A DNA stretch of 64,000 nt from Bugula neritina. Its lineage: Eukaryota > Bryozoa > Gymnolaemata > Cheilostomatida > Bugulidae. The notes beneath the pieces are model-generated. The model was not told where the DNA came from and ran no database searches. It saw only the letters and a list, made by a program, of their open reading frames with translations. Position 1 is the stretch's first letter. Every line of letters starts with the position of its first letter. Made by a program: the position numbers and the translations under genes. Shown in pieces: positions 23,701 to 35,700 of this stretch. The DNA lies in the NCBI GenBank assembly GCA_964035545.1, contig OZ037767.1, positions 13,015,301 through 13,079,300 of the forward strand, written 5' to 3'.

Positions 23701-26700
23701 TTGTGGTTGTGGGTGTTGTTGTGGTTGCGGGTGTTGTAGTAGCCGTGGGTGTTGTAGTAGTGGTTGGTGTTGTAGTGGTGGTTAGTAATGTAGTGGTTGT
23801 GGGTGTGGTAGTAGTGGTTGGTGTTGTAGTAGTGGTTGGTGTTGTCGTGGTTGTGGGTGTTGTTGTGGTTGTGGGCGTGGTAGTAGTTGTGGGTGTTGTA
23901 GTAGTGGTTGGTGTTGTCGTGGTAGTGGGTGTTGTCGTGGTTGTGGGCGTGGTAGTAGTGGTTGGTGTTGTAGTGGTGGTGGGTGTTGTCTTGGTTGTGG
24001 GTGTTGTTGTGGTTGTGGGTGTGGTAGTAGTTGTGGGTGTTGTAGTAGTGGTTGGTGTGGTAGTGGTGGTTGGTGTTGTGGTAGTGGTTGGTGTTGTAGT
24101 AGTAGTTGGTGTTGTGGTTGTGGTTGGTGTTGTAGTAGTGGTTGGTGTTGTAGTCGTGCTAGGTGTTGTCGTGGTTGTGGGTGTTGTTGTGGTTGTAGGT
24201 GTGGTAGTAGTTGTGGGTGTTGTAATAGTGCTTGGTGTTGTAGTAGTGGTTGGTGTTATCGTAGTAGTGGGTGTTGTCGTGGTTGTGGGCGTGGTAGTAG
24301 TTGTTGGTGTTGTAGTGGTGGTGGGTGTTGTTGTGGTTGTGGGTGTGGTGGTAGTTGTGGGTGTTAATGTGGTTGTGGGTGTGGTAGTAGTTGTGGGTGT
24401 TGTGGTGGTTGTGGGTGTTGTAGTAGTGGTTGGTGTTGTAGTGGTGGTTGGTGTTGTAGTAGCGGTTGGTGTTGTCGTGGTAGTGGGTGTTGTCGTGGTT
24501 GTGGGTGTGGTAGTAGTGGTGGGTGTTGTAGTAGTGGTTGGTGTTGTCGTGGTTGTGGGTGTTGTTGTCGTTGTAGGTGTGGTAGTAGTTGTGGGTGTTG
24601 TAATAGTGCTTGGTGTTGTAGTAGTGGTTGGTGTTGTCGTGGTAGTGGGCGTCGTCGTGGTTGTGGGCGTGGTAGTAGTGGTTGGTGTTGTAGTGGTGGT
24701 GGGTGTTGTAGTAGTGGTTGGTGTTGTAGTAGTGGTTGGTGTTGAAGTCGTGCTGGGTGTTGTCGTGGTTGTGGGTGTTGTTGTCGTTGTAGGTGTGGTA
24801 GTAGTTGTGGGTCTTGTGGTAGTGGTTGGAGTTGTAGTAGTGGTTGGTGTTGTCGTGGTAGTGGGTGTTGTTGTGGTTGTGGGTGTGGTAGAAATGGTTA
24901 GTGTCGTAGTGGTGGTGGGTGTTGTTGTGGTTGTGGGTGTTGTTGTGGTTGTGGGCGTGGTAGTAGTTGTGGGTGTTGTAGTAGTGGTTGGTGTTGTCGT
25001 GGTAGTGGGTGTTGTCGTGGTTGTGGGCGTGGTAGTAGTGGTTGTTGTTGTAGTGGTGGTGGGGGTTGTTGTGGTTGTGGGTGTTGTCGTGGTTGTGGGT
25101 GTTGTTGTGGTTGTGAGTGTGGTAGTAGTTGTGGGTGTCGTAGTAGTGGTTGGTGTTGTAGTAGTGGTTGGTGTTGTAGTAGTGGTTGGTGTTGTAGTAG
25201 TGGTTGGTGTTGTAGTCGTGCTGGGTGTTGTGGTGGTTGTGGGTGTTGTTGTCGTTGTGGGTGTTGTTGTGGTTGTGGGTGTTGTAGTAGTGGTTGGTGT
25301 TGTCGTGGTAGTGAGTGTTGTCGTGGTTGTGGGCGTGGTAGTAGTGGTTGGTGTTGTAGTGGTGGTGGGTGTTGTTGTGGTAGTGGGTGTTGTCGTGGTT
25401 GTGGGTGTGGTAGTAGTGGTTGTTGTTGTAGTAGTGGTGGGTGTTGTCGTGGTTGTAGGTGTTGCAGTGGTGGTGGGTGTTGTGGTTGTTGTGGGCGTCG
25501 TAGTCGTGGTAGGTGTTGTAGTAGTGGTTAAAGTCGTAGTAGTCGTGGGTGTTGTCGTGGTTGTGGGTGTGGTAGTAGTGGTGGGTGTTGTAGTAGTCGT
25601 GGGTGTTGTAGTAGTGGTTGGTGTTGTAGTGGTGGTTAGTAATGTAGTGGTGGTGGGTGTTGTAGTAGTGGTTGGTGTTGTAGTGGTGGTTGGTGTTGAG
25701 TTAGTGGTTGGTGTTGTCGTGGTAGTGGGTGTTGTCGTGGTTGTGGGTGTGGTAGTAGTGGTGGGTGTTGTAGTAGTGGTTGGTGTTGTAGTGGTGGTTA
25801 GTAATGTAGTGGTGGTGGGTGTTGTAGTAGTGGTTGGTGTTGTAGTAGTGATTGGTGTTGTAGTGGTGGTTAGTAATGTAGTGGTGGTGGGTGTTGTAGT
25901 AGTGGTTGGTGTTGTAGTAGTGGTTGGTGTTGTCGTGGTTGTGGGTGTTGTCGTGGTAGTGGGTGTTGTCGTGGTTGTGGGCGTGGTAGTAGTGGTTGGT
26001 GTTGTAGTGGGGGTGGGTGTTGTTGTGGTTGTGGGTGTTGTTGTGGTTGTGGGTGTGGTAGTAGTTGTGGGTGTCGTAGAAGTGGTTGGTGTTGTAGTAG
26101 TGGTTGGTGTTGTAGTAGTGGTTGGTGTTGTCGTGGTTGTGGGTGTTGTTGTCGTTGTAGGTGTGGTAGTAGTTGTGGGTGTTGTAATAGTGCTTGGTGT
26201 TGTAGTAGTGGTTGGTGTTGTCGTGGTAGTGGGTGTTGTCGTGGTTGTGGGCGTGGTAGTAGTGGTTGGTGTTGTAGTGGTGGTGGGTGTTGTAGTAGTG
26301 GTTGGTGTTGTAGTAGTGGTTGGTGTTGAAGTCGTGCTGGGTGTTGTCGTGGTTGTGGGTGTTGTTGTCGTTGTAGGTGTGGTAGTAGTTGTGGGTCTTG
26401 TGGTAGTGGTTGGAGTTGTAGTAGTGGTTGGTGTTGTCGTGGTAGTGGGTGTTGTTGTGGTTGTGGGTGTGGTAGAAGTGGTTAGTGTCGTAGTGGTGGT
26501 GGGTGTTGTTGTGGTTGTGGGTGTTGTTGTGGTTGTGGGTGTTGTTGTGGTTGTGGGTGTGGTAGTAGTTGTGGGTGTTCTGGTGGTTGTGGGCGTCATA
26601 GTTGTGGTTGGTGTTGTAGTGGTGGTGGGTGTTGTTGTGGTTGTGGGTGTGGTAGTAGTGGTTGGTGTTGTCGTGGTAGTGGGTGTTGTGGTGGTTGGGG

Positions 26701-29700
26701 GTGTGGTAGTAGTGGTGGGTGTTGTAGTGGTCGTGGGTGTTGTAGTAGTGGTTAGTGTAGTAGTGGTGGTTGGTAATGTAGTGGTGGTGGGTGTTGTAGT
26801 GGTGGTTGGTGTTGTAGTAGTGGTTGGTGTTGTCGTGGTAGTGGGTGTTGTCGTGGTTGTGGGTGTCGTAGTAGTTGTGGGTGTTGTAGTGGTGGTGGGT
26901 GTTGTTGTGGTTGTGGGTGTTGTTGTGGTTGTGGGTGTGGTAGTAGTTGTGGGTGTCGTAGTAGTGGTTGGTGTTGTAGTAGTGGTTGGTGTTGTAGTAG
27001 TGGTTGGTGTTGTCGTGGTAGTGGGTGTTGTCGTGGTTGTGGGCGTGGTAGTAGTGGTTGGTAGTGTAGTGGTGGTGGGTGTTGTAGTAGTGGTTGGTGT
27101 TGTAGTCGTGCTGGGTGTTGTCGTGGTTGTGGGTGTTGTTGTCGTTGTAAGTGTGGTAGTAGTTGTGGGTCTTGTAGTAGTGGTTGGAGTTGTAGTAGTG
27201 GTTGGTGTTGTCGTGGTGGTGGGTGTTGTCGTGGTTGTGGGTGTGGTAGTAGTGGTTGGTGTTGTAGTGGTGGTGGGTGTTGTTGTGGTTGTGGGTGTTG
27301 TTGTGAATGTGGGTGTGGTAGTAGTTGTGGGTGTCGTAGTAGTGGTGGGTGTTGTCGTGGTAGTGGGTGTTGTCGTGGTTGTGGGCGTGGTAGTAGTTGT
27401 AGGTGTTGTAGTAGTGGTGGGTGTTGTTGTGGTTGTGGGTGTTGTTGTGGTTGTGGGTGTTGTAGTAGTCGTGGGTGTTGTAGTAGTGGTTGGTGTTGTA
27501 GTGGTGGTTAGTAATGTAGTGGTTGTGGGTGTGGTAGTAGTGGTTGGTGTTGTAGCGGTGGTGGGTGTTGTTGTGGTTGTGGGCGTGGTAGTAGTTGTAG
27601 GTGTTGTAGTAGTGGTGGGTGTTGTTGTGGTTGTGGGTGTTGTTGTGGTTGCGGGTGTTGTAGTAGCCGTGGGTGTTGTAGTAGTGGTTGGTGTTGTAGT
27701 GGTGGTTAGTAATGTAGTGGTTGTGGGTGTGGTAGTAGTGGTTGGTGTTGTAGTAGTGGTTGGTGTTGTCGTGGTTGTGGGTGTTGTTGTGGTTGTGGGC
27801 GTGGTAGTAGTTGTGGGTGTTGTAGTAGTGGTTGGTGTTGTCGTGGTAGTGGGTGTTGTCGTGGTTGTGGGCGTGGTAGTAGTGGTTGGTGTTGTAGTGG
27901 TGGTGGGTGTTGTCTTGGTTGTGGGTGTTGTTGTGGTTGTGGGTGTGGTAGTAGTTGTGGGTGTTGTAGTAGTGGTTGGTGTGGTAGTGGTGGTTGGTGT
28001 TGTGGTAGTGGTTGGTGTTGTAGTAGTAGTTGGTGTTGTGGTTGTGGTTGGTGTTGTAGTAGTGGTTGGTGTTGTAGTCGTGCTAGGTGTTGTCGTGGTT
28101 GTGGGTGTTGTTGTGGTTGTAGGTGTGGTAGTAGTTGTGGGTGTTGTAATAGTGCTTGGTGTTGTAGTAGTGGTTGGTGTTATCGTAGTAGTGGGTGTTG
28201 TCGTGGTTGTGGGCGTGGTAGTAGTTGTTGGTGTTGTAGTGGTGGTGGGTGTTGTTGTGGTTGTGGGTGTGGTGGTAGTTGTGGGTGTTAATGTGGTTGT
28301 GGGTGTGGTAGTAGTTGTGGGTGTTGTGGTGGTTGTGGGTGTTGTAGTAGTGGTTGGTGTTGTAGTGGTGGTTGGTGTTGTAGTAGCGGTTGGTGTTGTC
28401 GTGGTAGTGGGTGTTGTCGTGGTTGTGGGTGTGGTAGTAGTGGTGGGTGTTGTAGTAGTGGTTGGTGTTGTCGTGGTTGTGGGTGTTGTTGTCGTTGTAG
28501 GTGTGGTAGTAGTTGTGGGTGTTGTAATAGTGCTTGGTGTTGTAGTAGTGGTTGGTGTTGTCGTGGTAGTGGGCGTCGTCGTGGTTGTGGGCGTGGTAGT
28601 AGTGGTTGGTGTTGTAGTGGTGGTGGGTGTTGTAGTAGTGGTTGGTGTTGTAGTAGTGGTTGGTGTTGAAGTCGTGCTGGGTGTTGTCGTGGTTGTGGGT
28701 GTTGTTGTCGTTGTAGGTGTGGTAGTAGTTGTGGGTCTTGTGGTAGTGGTTGGAGTTGTAGTAGTGGTTGGTGTTGTCGTGGTAGTGGGTGTTGTTGTGG
28801 TTGTGGGTGTGGTAGAAATGGTTAGTGTCGTAGTGGTGGTGGGTGTTGTTGTGGTTGTGGGTGTTGTTGTGGTTGTGGGCGTGGTAGTAGTTGTGGGTGT
28901 TGTAGTAGTGGTTGGTGTTGTCGTGGTAGTGGGTGTTGTCGTGGTTGTGGGCGTGGTAGTAGTGGTTGTTGTTGTAGTGGTGGTGGGGGTTGTTGTGGTT
29001 GTGGGTGTTGTCGTGGTTGTGGGTGTTGTTGTGGTTGTGAGTGTGGTAGTAGTTGTGGGTGTCGTAGTAGTGGTTGGTGTTGTAGTAGTGGTTGGTGTTG
29101 TAGTAGTGGTTGGTGTTGTAGTAGTGGTTGGTGTTGTAGTCGTGCTGGGTGTTGTGGTGGTTGTGGGTGTTGTTGTCGTTGTGGGTGTTGTTGTGGTTGT
29201 GGGTGTTGTAGTAGTGGTTGGTGTTGTCGTGGTAGTGAGTGTTGTCGTGGTTGTGGGCGTGGTAGTAGTGGTTGGTGTTGTAGTGGTGGTGGGTGTTGTT
29301 GTGGTAGTGGGTGTTGTCGTGGTTGTGGGTGTGGTAGTAGTGGTTGTTGTTGTAGTAGTGGTGGGTGTTGTCGTGGTTGTAGGTGTTGCAGTGGTGGTGG
29401 GTGTTGTGGTTGTTGTGGGCGTCGTAGTCGTGGTAGGTGTTGTAGTAGTGGTTAAAGTCGTAGTAGTCGTGGGTGTTGTCGTGGTTGTGGGTGTGGTAGT
29501 AGTGGTGGGTGTTGTAGTAGTCGTGGGTGTTGTAGTAGTGGTTGGTGTTGTAGTGGTGGTTAGTAATGTAGTGGTGGTGGGTGTTGTAGTAGTGGTTGGT
29601 GTTGTAGTGGTGGTTGGTGTTGAGCTAGTGGTTGGTGTTGTCGTGGTAGTGGGTGTTGTCGTGGTTGTGGGTGTGGTAGTAGTGGTGGGTGTTGTAGTAG

Positions 29701-32700
29701 TGGTTGGTGTTGTAGTGGTGGTTAGTAATGTAGTGGTGGTGGGTGTTGTAGTAGTGGTTGGTGTTGTAGTAGTGATTGGTGTTGTAGTGGTGGTTAGTAA
29801 TGTAGTGGTGGTGGGTGTTGTAGTAGTGGTTGGTGTTGTAGTAGTGGTTGGTGTTGTCGTGGTTGTGGGTGTTGTCGTGGTAGTGGGTGTTGTCGTGGTT
29901 GTGGGCGTGGTAGTAGTGGTTGGTGTTGTAGTGGGGGTGGGTGTTGTTGTGGTTGTGGGTGTTGTTGTGGTTGTGGGTGTGGTAGTAGTTGTGGGTGTCG
30001 TAGAAGTGGTTGGTGTTGTAGTAGTGGTTGGTGTTGTAGTAGTGGTTGGTGTTGTCGTGGTTGTGGGTGTTGTTGTCGTTGTAGGTGTGGTAGTAGTTGT
30101 GGGTGTTGTAATAGTGCTTGGTGTTGTAGTAGTGGTTGGTGTTGTCGTGGTAGTGGGTGTTGTCGTGGTTGTGGGCGTGGTAGTAGTGGTTGGTGTTGTA
30201 GTGGTGGTGGGTGTTGTAGTAGTGGTTGGTGTTGTAGTAGTGGTTGGTGTTGAAGTCGTGCTGGGTGTTGTCGTGGTTGTGGGTGTTGTTGTCGTTGTAG
30301 GTGTGGTAGTAGTTGTGGGTCTTGTGGTAGTGGTTGGAGTTGTAGTAGTGGTTGGTGTTGTCGTGGTAGTGGGTGTTGTTGTGGTTGTGGGTGTGGTAGA
30401 AGTGGTTAGTGTCGTAGTGGTGGTGGGTGTTGTTGTGGTTGTGGGTGTTGTTGTGGTTGTGGGTGTTGTTGTGGTTGTGGGTGTGGTAGTAGTTGTGGGT
30501 GTTCTGGTGGTTGTGGGCGTCGTAGTTGTGGTTGGTGTTGTAGTGGTGGTGGGTGTTGTTGTGGTTGTGGGTGTGGTAGTAGTGGTTGGTGTTGTCGTGG
30601 TAGTGGGTGTTGTGGTGGTTGGGGGTGTGGTAGTAGTGGTGGGTGTTGTAGTGGTCGTGGGTGTTGTAGTAGTGGTTAGTGTAGTAGTGGTGGTTGGTAA
30701 TGTAGTGGTGGTGGGTGTTGTAGTGGTGGTTGGTGTTGTAGTAGTGGTTGGTGTTGTCGTGGTAGTGGGTGTTGTCGTGGTTGTGGGTGTCGTAGTAGTG
30801 GTTGGTGTTGTAGTAGTGGTTGGTGTTGTAGTAGTGGTTGGTGTTGTAGTAGTGGTTGGTGTTGTAGTCGTGCTGGGTGTTGTCGTGGTTGTGGATGTTG
30901 TTGTCGTTGTGGGTGTGGTAGTAGTTGTGGGTGTGGTAGTAGTGGTTGGTGTTGTAATGGTGGTTGGTGTTGTTGTGGTTGTGGGTGTTGTTGTGGTTGT
31001 GGGTGTGGTAGTGGTTGTGGGTCTTGTAGTAGTGGTTGGAGTTGTAGTAGTGGTTGGGGTGGTAGTGGTGGTTGGTGTTGTGGTAGTGGTTGGAGTTGTG
31101 GTTGTGGTTGGTGTTGTAGTAGTGGTTGGTGTTGTAGTCGTGCTGGGTCTTGTCGTGGTTGTGGGTGTTGTTGTGGTTGTAGGTGTTGTTGTGGTTGGGG
31201 GTGTTGTAGTAGTCGTGGGTGTTGTAGTAATGGTTGGTGTTGTAGTGGTGGTTAGTAATGTAGTGGTTGTGGGTGTGGTAGTAGTGGTTGTGGGTGTGGT
31301 AGTAGTGGTTGGTGTTGTAGTGGTGGTGGGTGTTGTTGTGATTGTGGGTGTTGTTGTGGTTGTGGGTGTGGTAGTAGTGGTTGGTGTTGTGGTGGTTGTG
31401 GGCGTTCTAGTCGTGGTAGGTGTTGTAGTAGTGGTTAAAGTCATGGTAGTCGTGGGTGTTGTCGTGGTTGTGGGTGTGGTAGTAGTGGTGGGTGTTGTAG
31501 TAGTCGTGGGTGTTGTAGTGGTGGTTGGTGTTGTTGTGGTGGTTGGTGTTGTAGTAGTGGTTGGTGTTGTCGTGGTAGTGGGTGTTGTTGTGGTTGTGGG
31601 TGTGGTAGTAGTGGTTGGTAGTGTAGTGATGGTGGGTGTTGTCGTGGTTGTGGGTGTTGTTGTGGTTGTGGGTGTGGTAGTAGTTGTGGGTGTTGTCATG
31701 AGAGTGGGTGTTGTGGTGGTTGTGGGTGTGGTAGTAGTGGTTGGTGTTGTCGTGGTAGTGGGTGTTGTGGTGGTTGGGGGTGTGGTAGTAGTGGTGGGTG
31801 TTGTAGTGGTCGTGGGTGTTGTAATAGTGGTTAGTGTAGTAGTGGTGGTTGGTAATGTAGTGGTGGTGGGTGTTGTAGTGGTGGTTGGTGTTGTAGTAGT
31901 GGTTGGTGTTGTAGTCGTGCTGGGTGTTGTCGTGGTTGTGGGTGTTGTTGTCGTTGTAGGTGTGGTAGTAGTTGTGGGTCTTGTAGTAGTGGTCGGAGTT
32001 GTAGTAGTGGTTGGTGTTGTCGTGGTGGTGGGTGTTGTCGTGGTTGTGGGTGTGGTAGTAGTGGTTGGTGTTGTAGTGGTGGTGGGTGTTGTTGTGGTTG
32101 TGGGTGTTGTTGTGAATGTGGGTGTGGTAGTAGTTGTGGGTGTCGTAGTAGTGGTGGGTGTTGTCGTGGTAGTGGGTGTTGTCGTGGTTGTGGGCGTGGT
32201 AGTAGTTGTAGGTGTTGTAGTAGTGGTGGGTGTTGTTGTGGTTGTGGGTGTTGTTGTGGTTGTGGGTGTTGTAGTAGTCGTGGGTGTTGTAGTAGTGGTT
32301 GGTGTTGTAGTGGTGGTTAGTAATGTAGTGGTTGTGGGTGTGGTAGTAGTGGTTGGTGTTGTAGTGGTGGTGGGTGTTGTTGTGGTTGTGGGCGTGGTAG
32401 TAGTTGTAGGTGTTGTAGTAGTGGTGGGTGTTGTTGTGGTTGTGGGTGTTGTTGTGGTTCCGGGTGTTGTAGTAGCCGTGGGTGTTGTAGTAGTGGTTGG
32501 TGTTGTAGTGGTGGTTAGTAATGTAGTGGTTGTGGGTGTGGTAGTAGTGGTTGGTGTTGTAGTAGTGGTTGGTGTTGTTGTGGTTGTGGGTGTTGTTGTG
32601 GTTGTGGGCGTGGTAGTAGTTGTGGGTGTTGTAGTAGTGGTTGGTGTTGTCGTGGTAGTGGGTGTTGTCGTGGTTGTGGGCGTGGTAGTAGTGGTTGGTG

Positions 32701-35700
32701 TTGTAGTGGTGGTGGGTGTTGTCTTGGTTGTGGGTGTTGTTGTAGTTGTGGGTGTGGTAGTAGTTGTGGGTGTTGTAGTAGTGGTTGGTGTGGTAGTGGT
32801 GGTTGGTGTTGTGGTAGTGGTTGGTGTTGTAGTAGTAGTTGGTGTTGTGGTTGTGGTTGGTGTTGTAGTAGTGGTTGGTGTTGTAGTCGTGCTAGGTGTT
32901 GCCGTGGTTGTGGGTGTTGTTGTGGTTGTAGGTGTGGTAGTAGTTGTGGGTGTTGTAATAGTGCTTGGTGTTGTAGTAGTAGTTGGTGTTATCGTGGTAG
33001 TGGGTGTTGTCGTGGTTGTGGGCGTGGTAGTAGTTGTTGGTGTTGTAGTGGTGGTGGGTGTTGTTGTGGTTGTGGGTGTTGTTGTGATTGTGGGTGTGAT
33101 AGTAGTTGTGGGTCTTGTAGTAGTGGTTGGTGTTGTTGTGGTTGTGGGTGTTGTTGTGGTTGTGGGTGTTGTAGTAGTGGTTGGTGTTGTAGTAGTGGTT
33201 AGTGTGGTAGTGGTGGTTGGTGTTGTGGTAATGGTTGGAGTTGTGGTTGTGGTTGGTGTTGTAGTAGTGGTTGGTGTTGTAGTCGTGCTGGGTCTTGTCG
33301 TGGTTGTGGGTGTTGTTGTGGTTGTAGGTGTGGTAGTAGTTGTGGGTGTTGTAGTAGTGGTTGGTGTTGTAGTAGTGGTTGGTGTTGTAGTAGTGGTTGG
33401 TGTTGTAGTAGTGGTTGGTGTTGTCGTGGTAGTGGGTGTTGTTGTGGTTGTGGGTGTGGTAGTAGTTGTGGGTGTTGTAGTGGTGGTGGGTGTTGTTGTG
33501 GTTGTGGGTGTTGTTGTGGTTGTGGGTGTGGTAGTAGTTGTGGGTGTCGTAGTAGTGGTTGGTGTTGTAGTAGTGGTTGGTGTTGTAGTAGTGGTTGGTG
33601 TTGTCGTGGTAGTGGGTGTTGTCGTGGTTGTGGGCGTGGTAGTAGTGGTTGGTAGTGTAGTGGTGGTGGGTGTTGTAGTAGTGGTTGGTGTTGTAGTAGT
33701 GGTTGGTGTTGTAGTAGTGGTTGGTGTTGTAGTCGTGCTGGGTGTTGTCGTGGTTGTGGGTGTTGTTGTCGTTGTAAGTGTGGTAGTAGTTGTGGGTCTT
33801 GTAGTAGTGGTTGGAGTTGTAGTAGTGGTTGGTGTTGTCGTGGTGGTGGGTGTTGTCGTGGTTGTGGGTGTGGTAGTAGTGGTTGGTGTTGTAGTGGTGG
33901 TGGGTGTTGTTGTGGTTGTGGGTGTTGTTGTGAATGTGGGTGTGGTAGTAGTTGTGGGTGTCGTAGTAGTGGTGGGTGTTGTCGTGGTAGTGGGTGTTGT
34001 CGTGGTTGTGGGCGTGGTAGTAGTTGTAGGTGTTGTAGTAGTGGTGGGTGTTGTTGTGGTTGTGGGTGTTGTTGTGGTTGTGGGTGTTGTAGTAGTCGTG
34101 GGTGTTGTAGTAGTGGTTGGTGTTGTAGTGGTGGTTAGTAATGTAGTGGTTGTGGGTGTGGTAGTAGTGGTTGGTGTTGTAGCGGTGGTGGGTGTTGTTG
34201 TGGTTGTGGGCGTGGTAGTAGTTGTAGGTGTTGTAGTAGTGGTGGGTGTTGTTGTGGTTGTGGGTGTTGTTGTGGTTGCGGGTGTTGTAGTAGCCGTGGG
34301 TGTTGTTGTAGTGGTTGGTGTTGTAGTGGTGGTTAGTAATGTAGTGGTTGTGGGTGTGGTAGTAGTGGTTGGTGTTGTAGTAGTGGTTGGTGTTGTAGTA
34401 GTGGTTGGTGTTGTCGTGGTAGTGGGTGTTGTCGTGGTTGTGGGCGTGGTAGTAGTGGTTGGTGTTGTAGTGGTGGTGGGTGTTGTCTTGGTTGTGGGTG
34501 TTGTTGTGGTTGTGGGTGTGGTAGTAGTTGTGGGTGTTGTAGTAGTGGTTGGTGTGGTAGTGGTGGTTGGTGTTGTGGTAGTGGTTGGTGTTGTAGTAGT
34601 AGTTGGTGTTGTGGTTGTGGTTGGTGTTGTAGTAGTGGTTGGTGTTGTAGTCGTGCTAGGTGTTGTCGTGGTTGTGGGTGTTGTTGTGGTTGTAGGTGTG
34701 GTAGTAGTTGTGGGTGTTGTAATAGTGCTTGGTGTTGTAGTAGTGGTTGGTGTTATCGTAATAGTGGGTGTTGTCGTGGTTGTGGGCGTGGTAGTAGTTG
34801 TTGGTGTTGTAGTGGTGGTGGGTGTTGTTGTGGTTGTGGGTGTTGTTGTGATTGTGGGTGTGATAGTAGTTGTGGGTCTTGTAGTAGTGGTTGGTGTTGT
34901 TGTGGTTGTGGGTGTTGTTGTGGTTGTGGGTGTTGTAGTAGTGGTTAGTGTTGTAGTAGTGGTTAGTGTGGTAGTGGTGGTTGGTGTTGTGGTAGTGGTT
35001 GGAGTTGTGGTTGTGGTTGGTGTTGTAGTAGTGGTTGGTGTTGTAGTCGTGCTGGGTCTTGTCGTGGTTGTGGGTGTTGTTGTGGTTGTAGGTGTGGTAG
35101 TAGTTGTGGGTGTTGTAGTAGTGGTTGGTGTTGTAGTAGTGGTTGGTGTTGTCGTGGTAGTGGGTGTTGTTGTGGTTGTGGGTGTGGTAGTAGTGGTTGG
35201 TGTTGTAGTGGTGGTGGGTGTTGTAGTAGTGGTTGGTGTTGTAGTCGTGCTGGGTGTTGTCGTGGTTGTGGGTGTTGTCGTGGTGGTGGGTGTTCTCGTG
35301 GTTGTGGGCGTGGTAGTAGTGGTTGTTGTTGTAGTGGTGGAGGGTGTTGTTGTAGTTGTGAGTGTTGTTGTGATTGTGGGTGTGATAGTAGTTGTGGGTC
35401 TTGTAGTAGTGGTTGGTGTTGTTGTGGTTGTGGGTGTTGTTGTGGTTGTGGGTGTTGTAGTAGTGGTTGGTATTGTAGTAGTGGTTAGTGTGGTAGTGGT
35501 GGTTGGTGTTGTAGTAGTGGTTGGAGTTGTGGTTGTGGTTGGTGTTGTAGTAGTGGTTGGTGTTGTAGTCGTGCTGGGTCTTGTCGTGGTTGTGGGTGTT
35601 GTTGTGGTTGTAGGTGTGGTAGTAGTTGTGGGTGTTGTAGTAGTGGTTGGTGTGGTAGTGGTGGTTGGTGTTGTGGTAGTGGTTGGTGTTGTAGTAGTAG

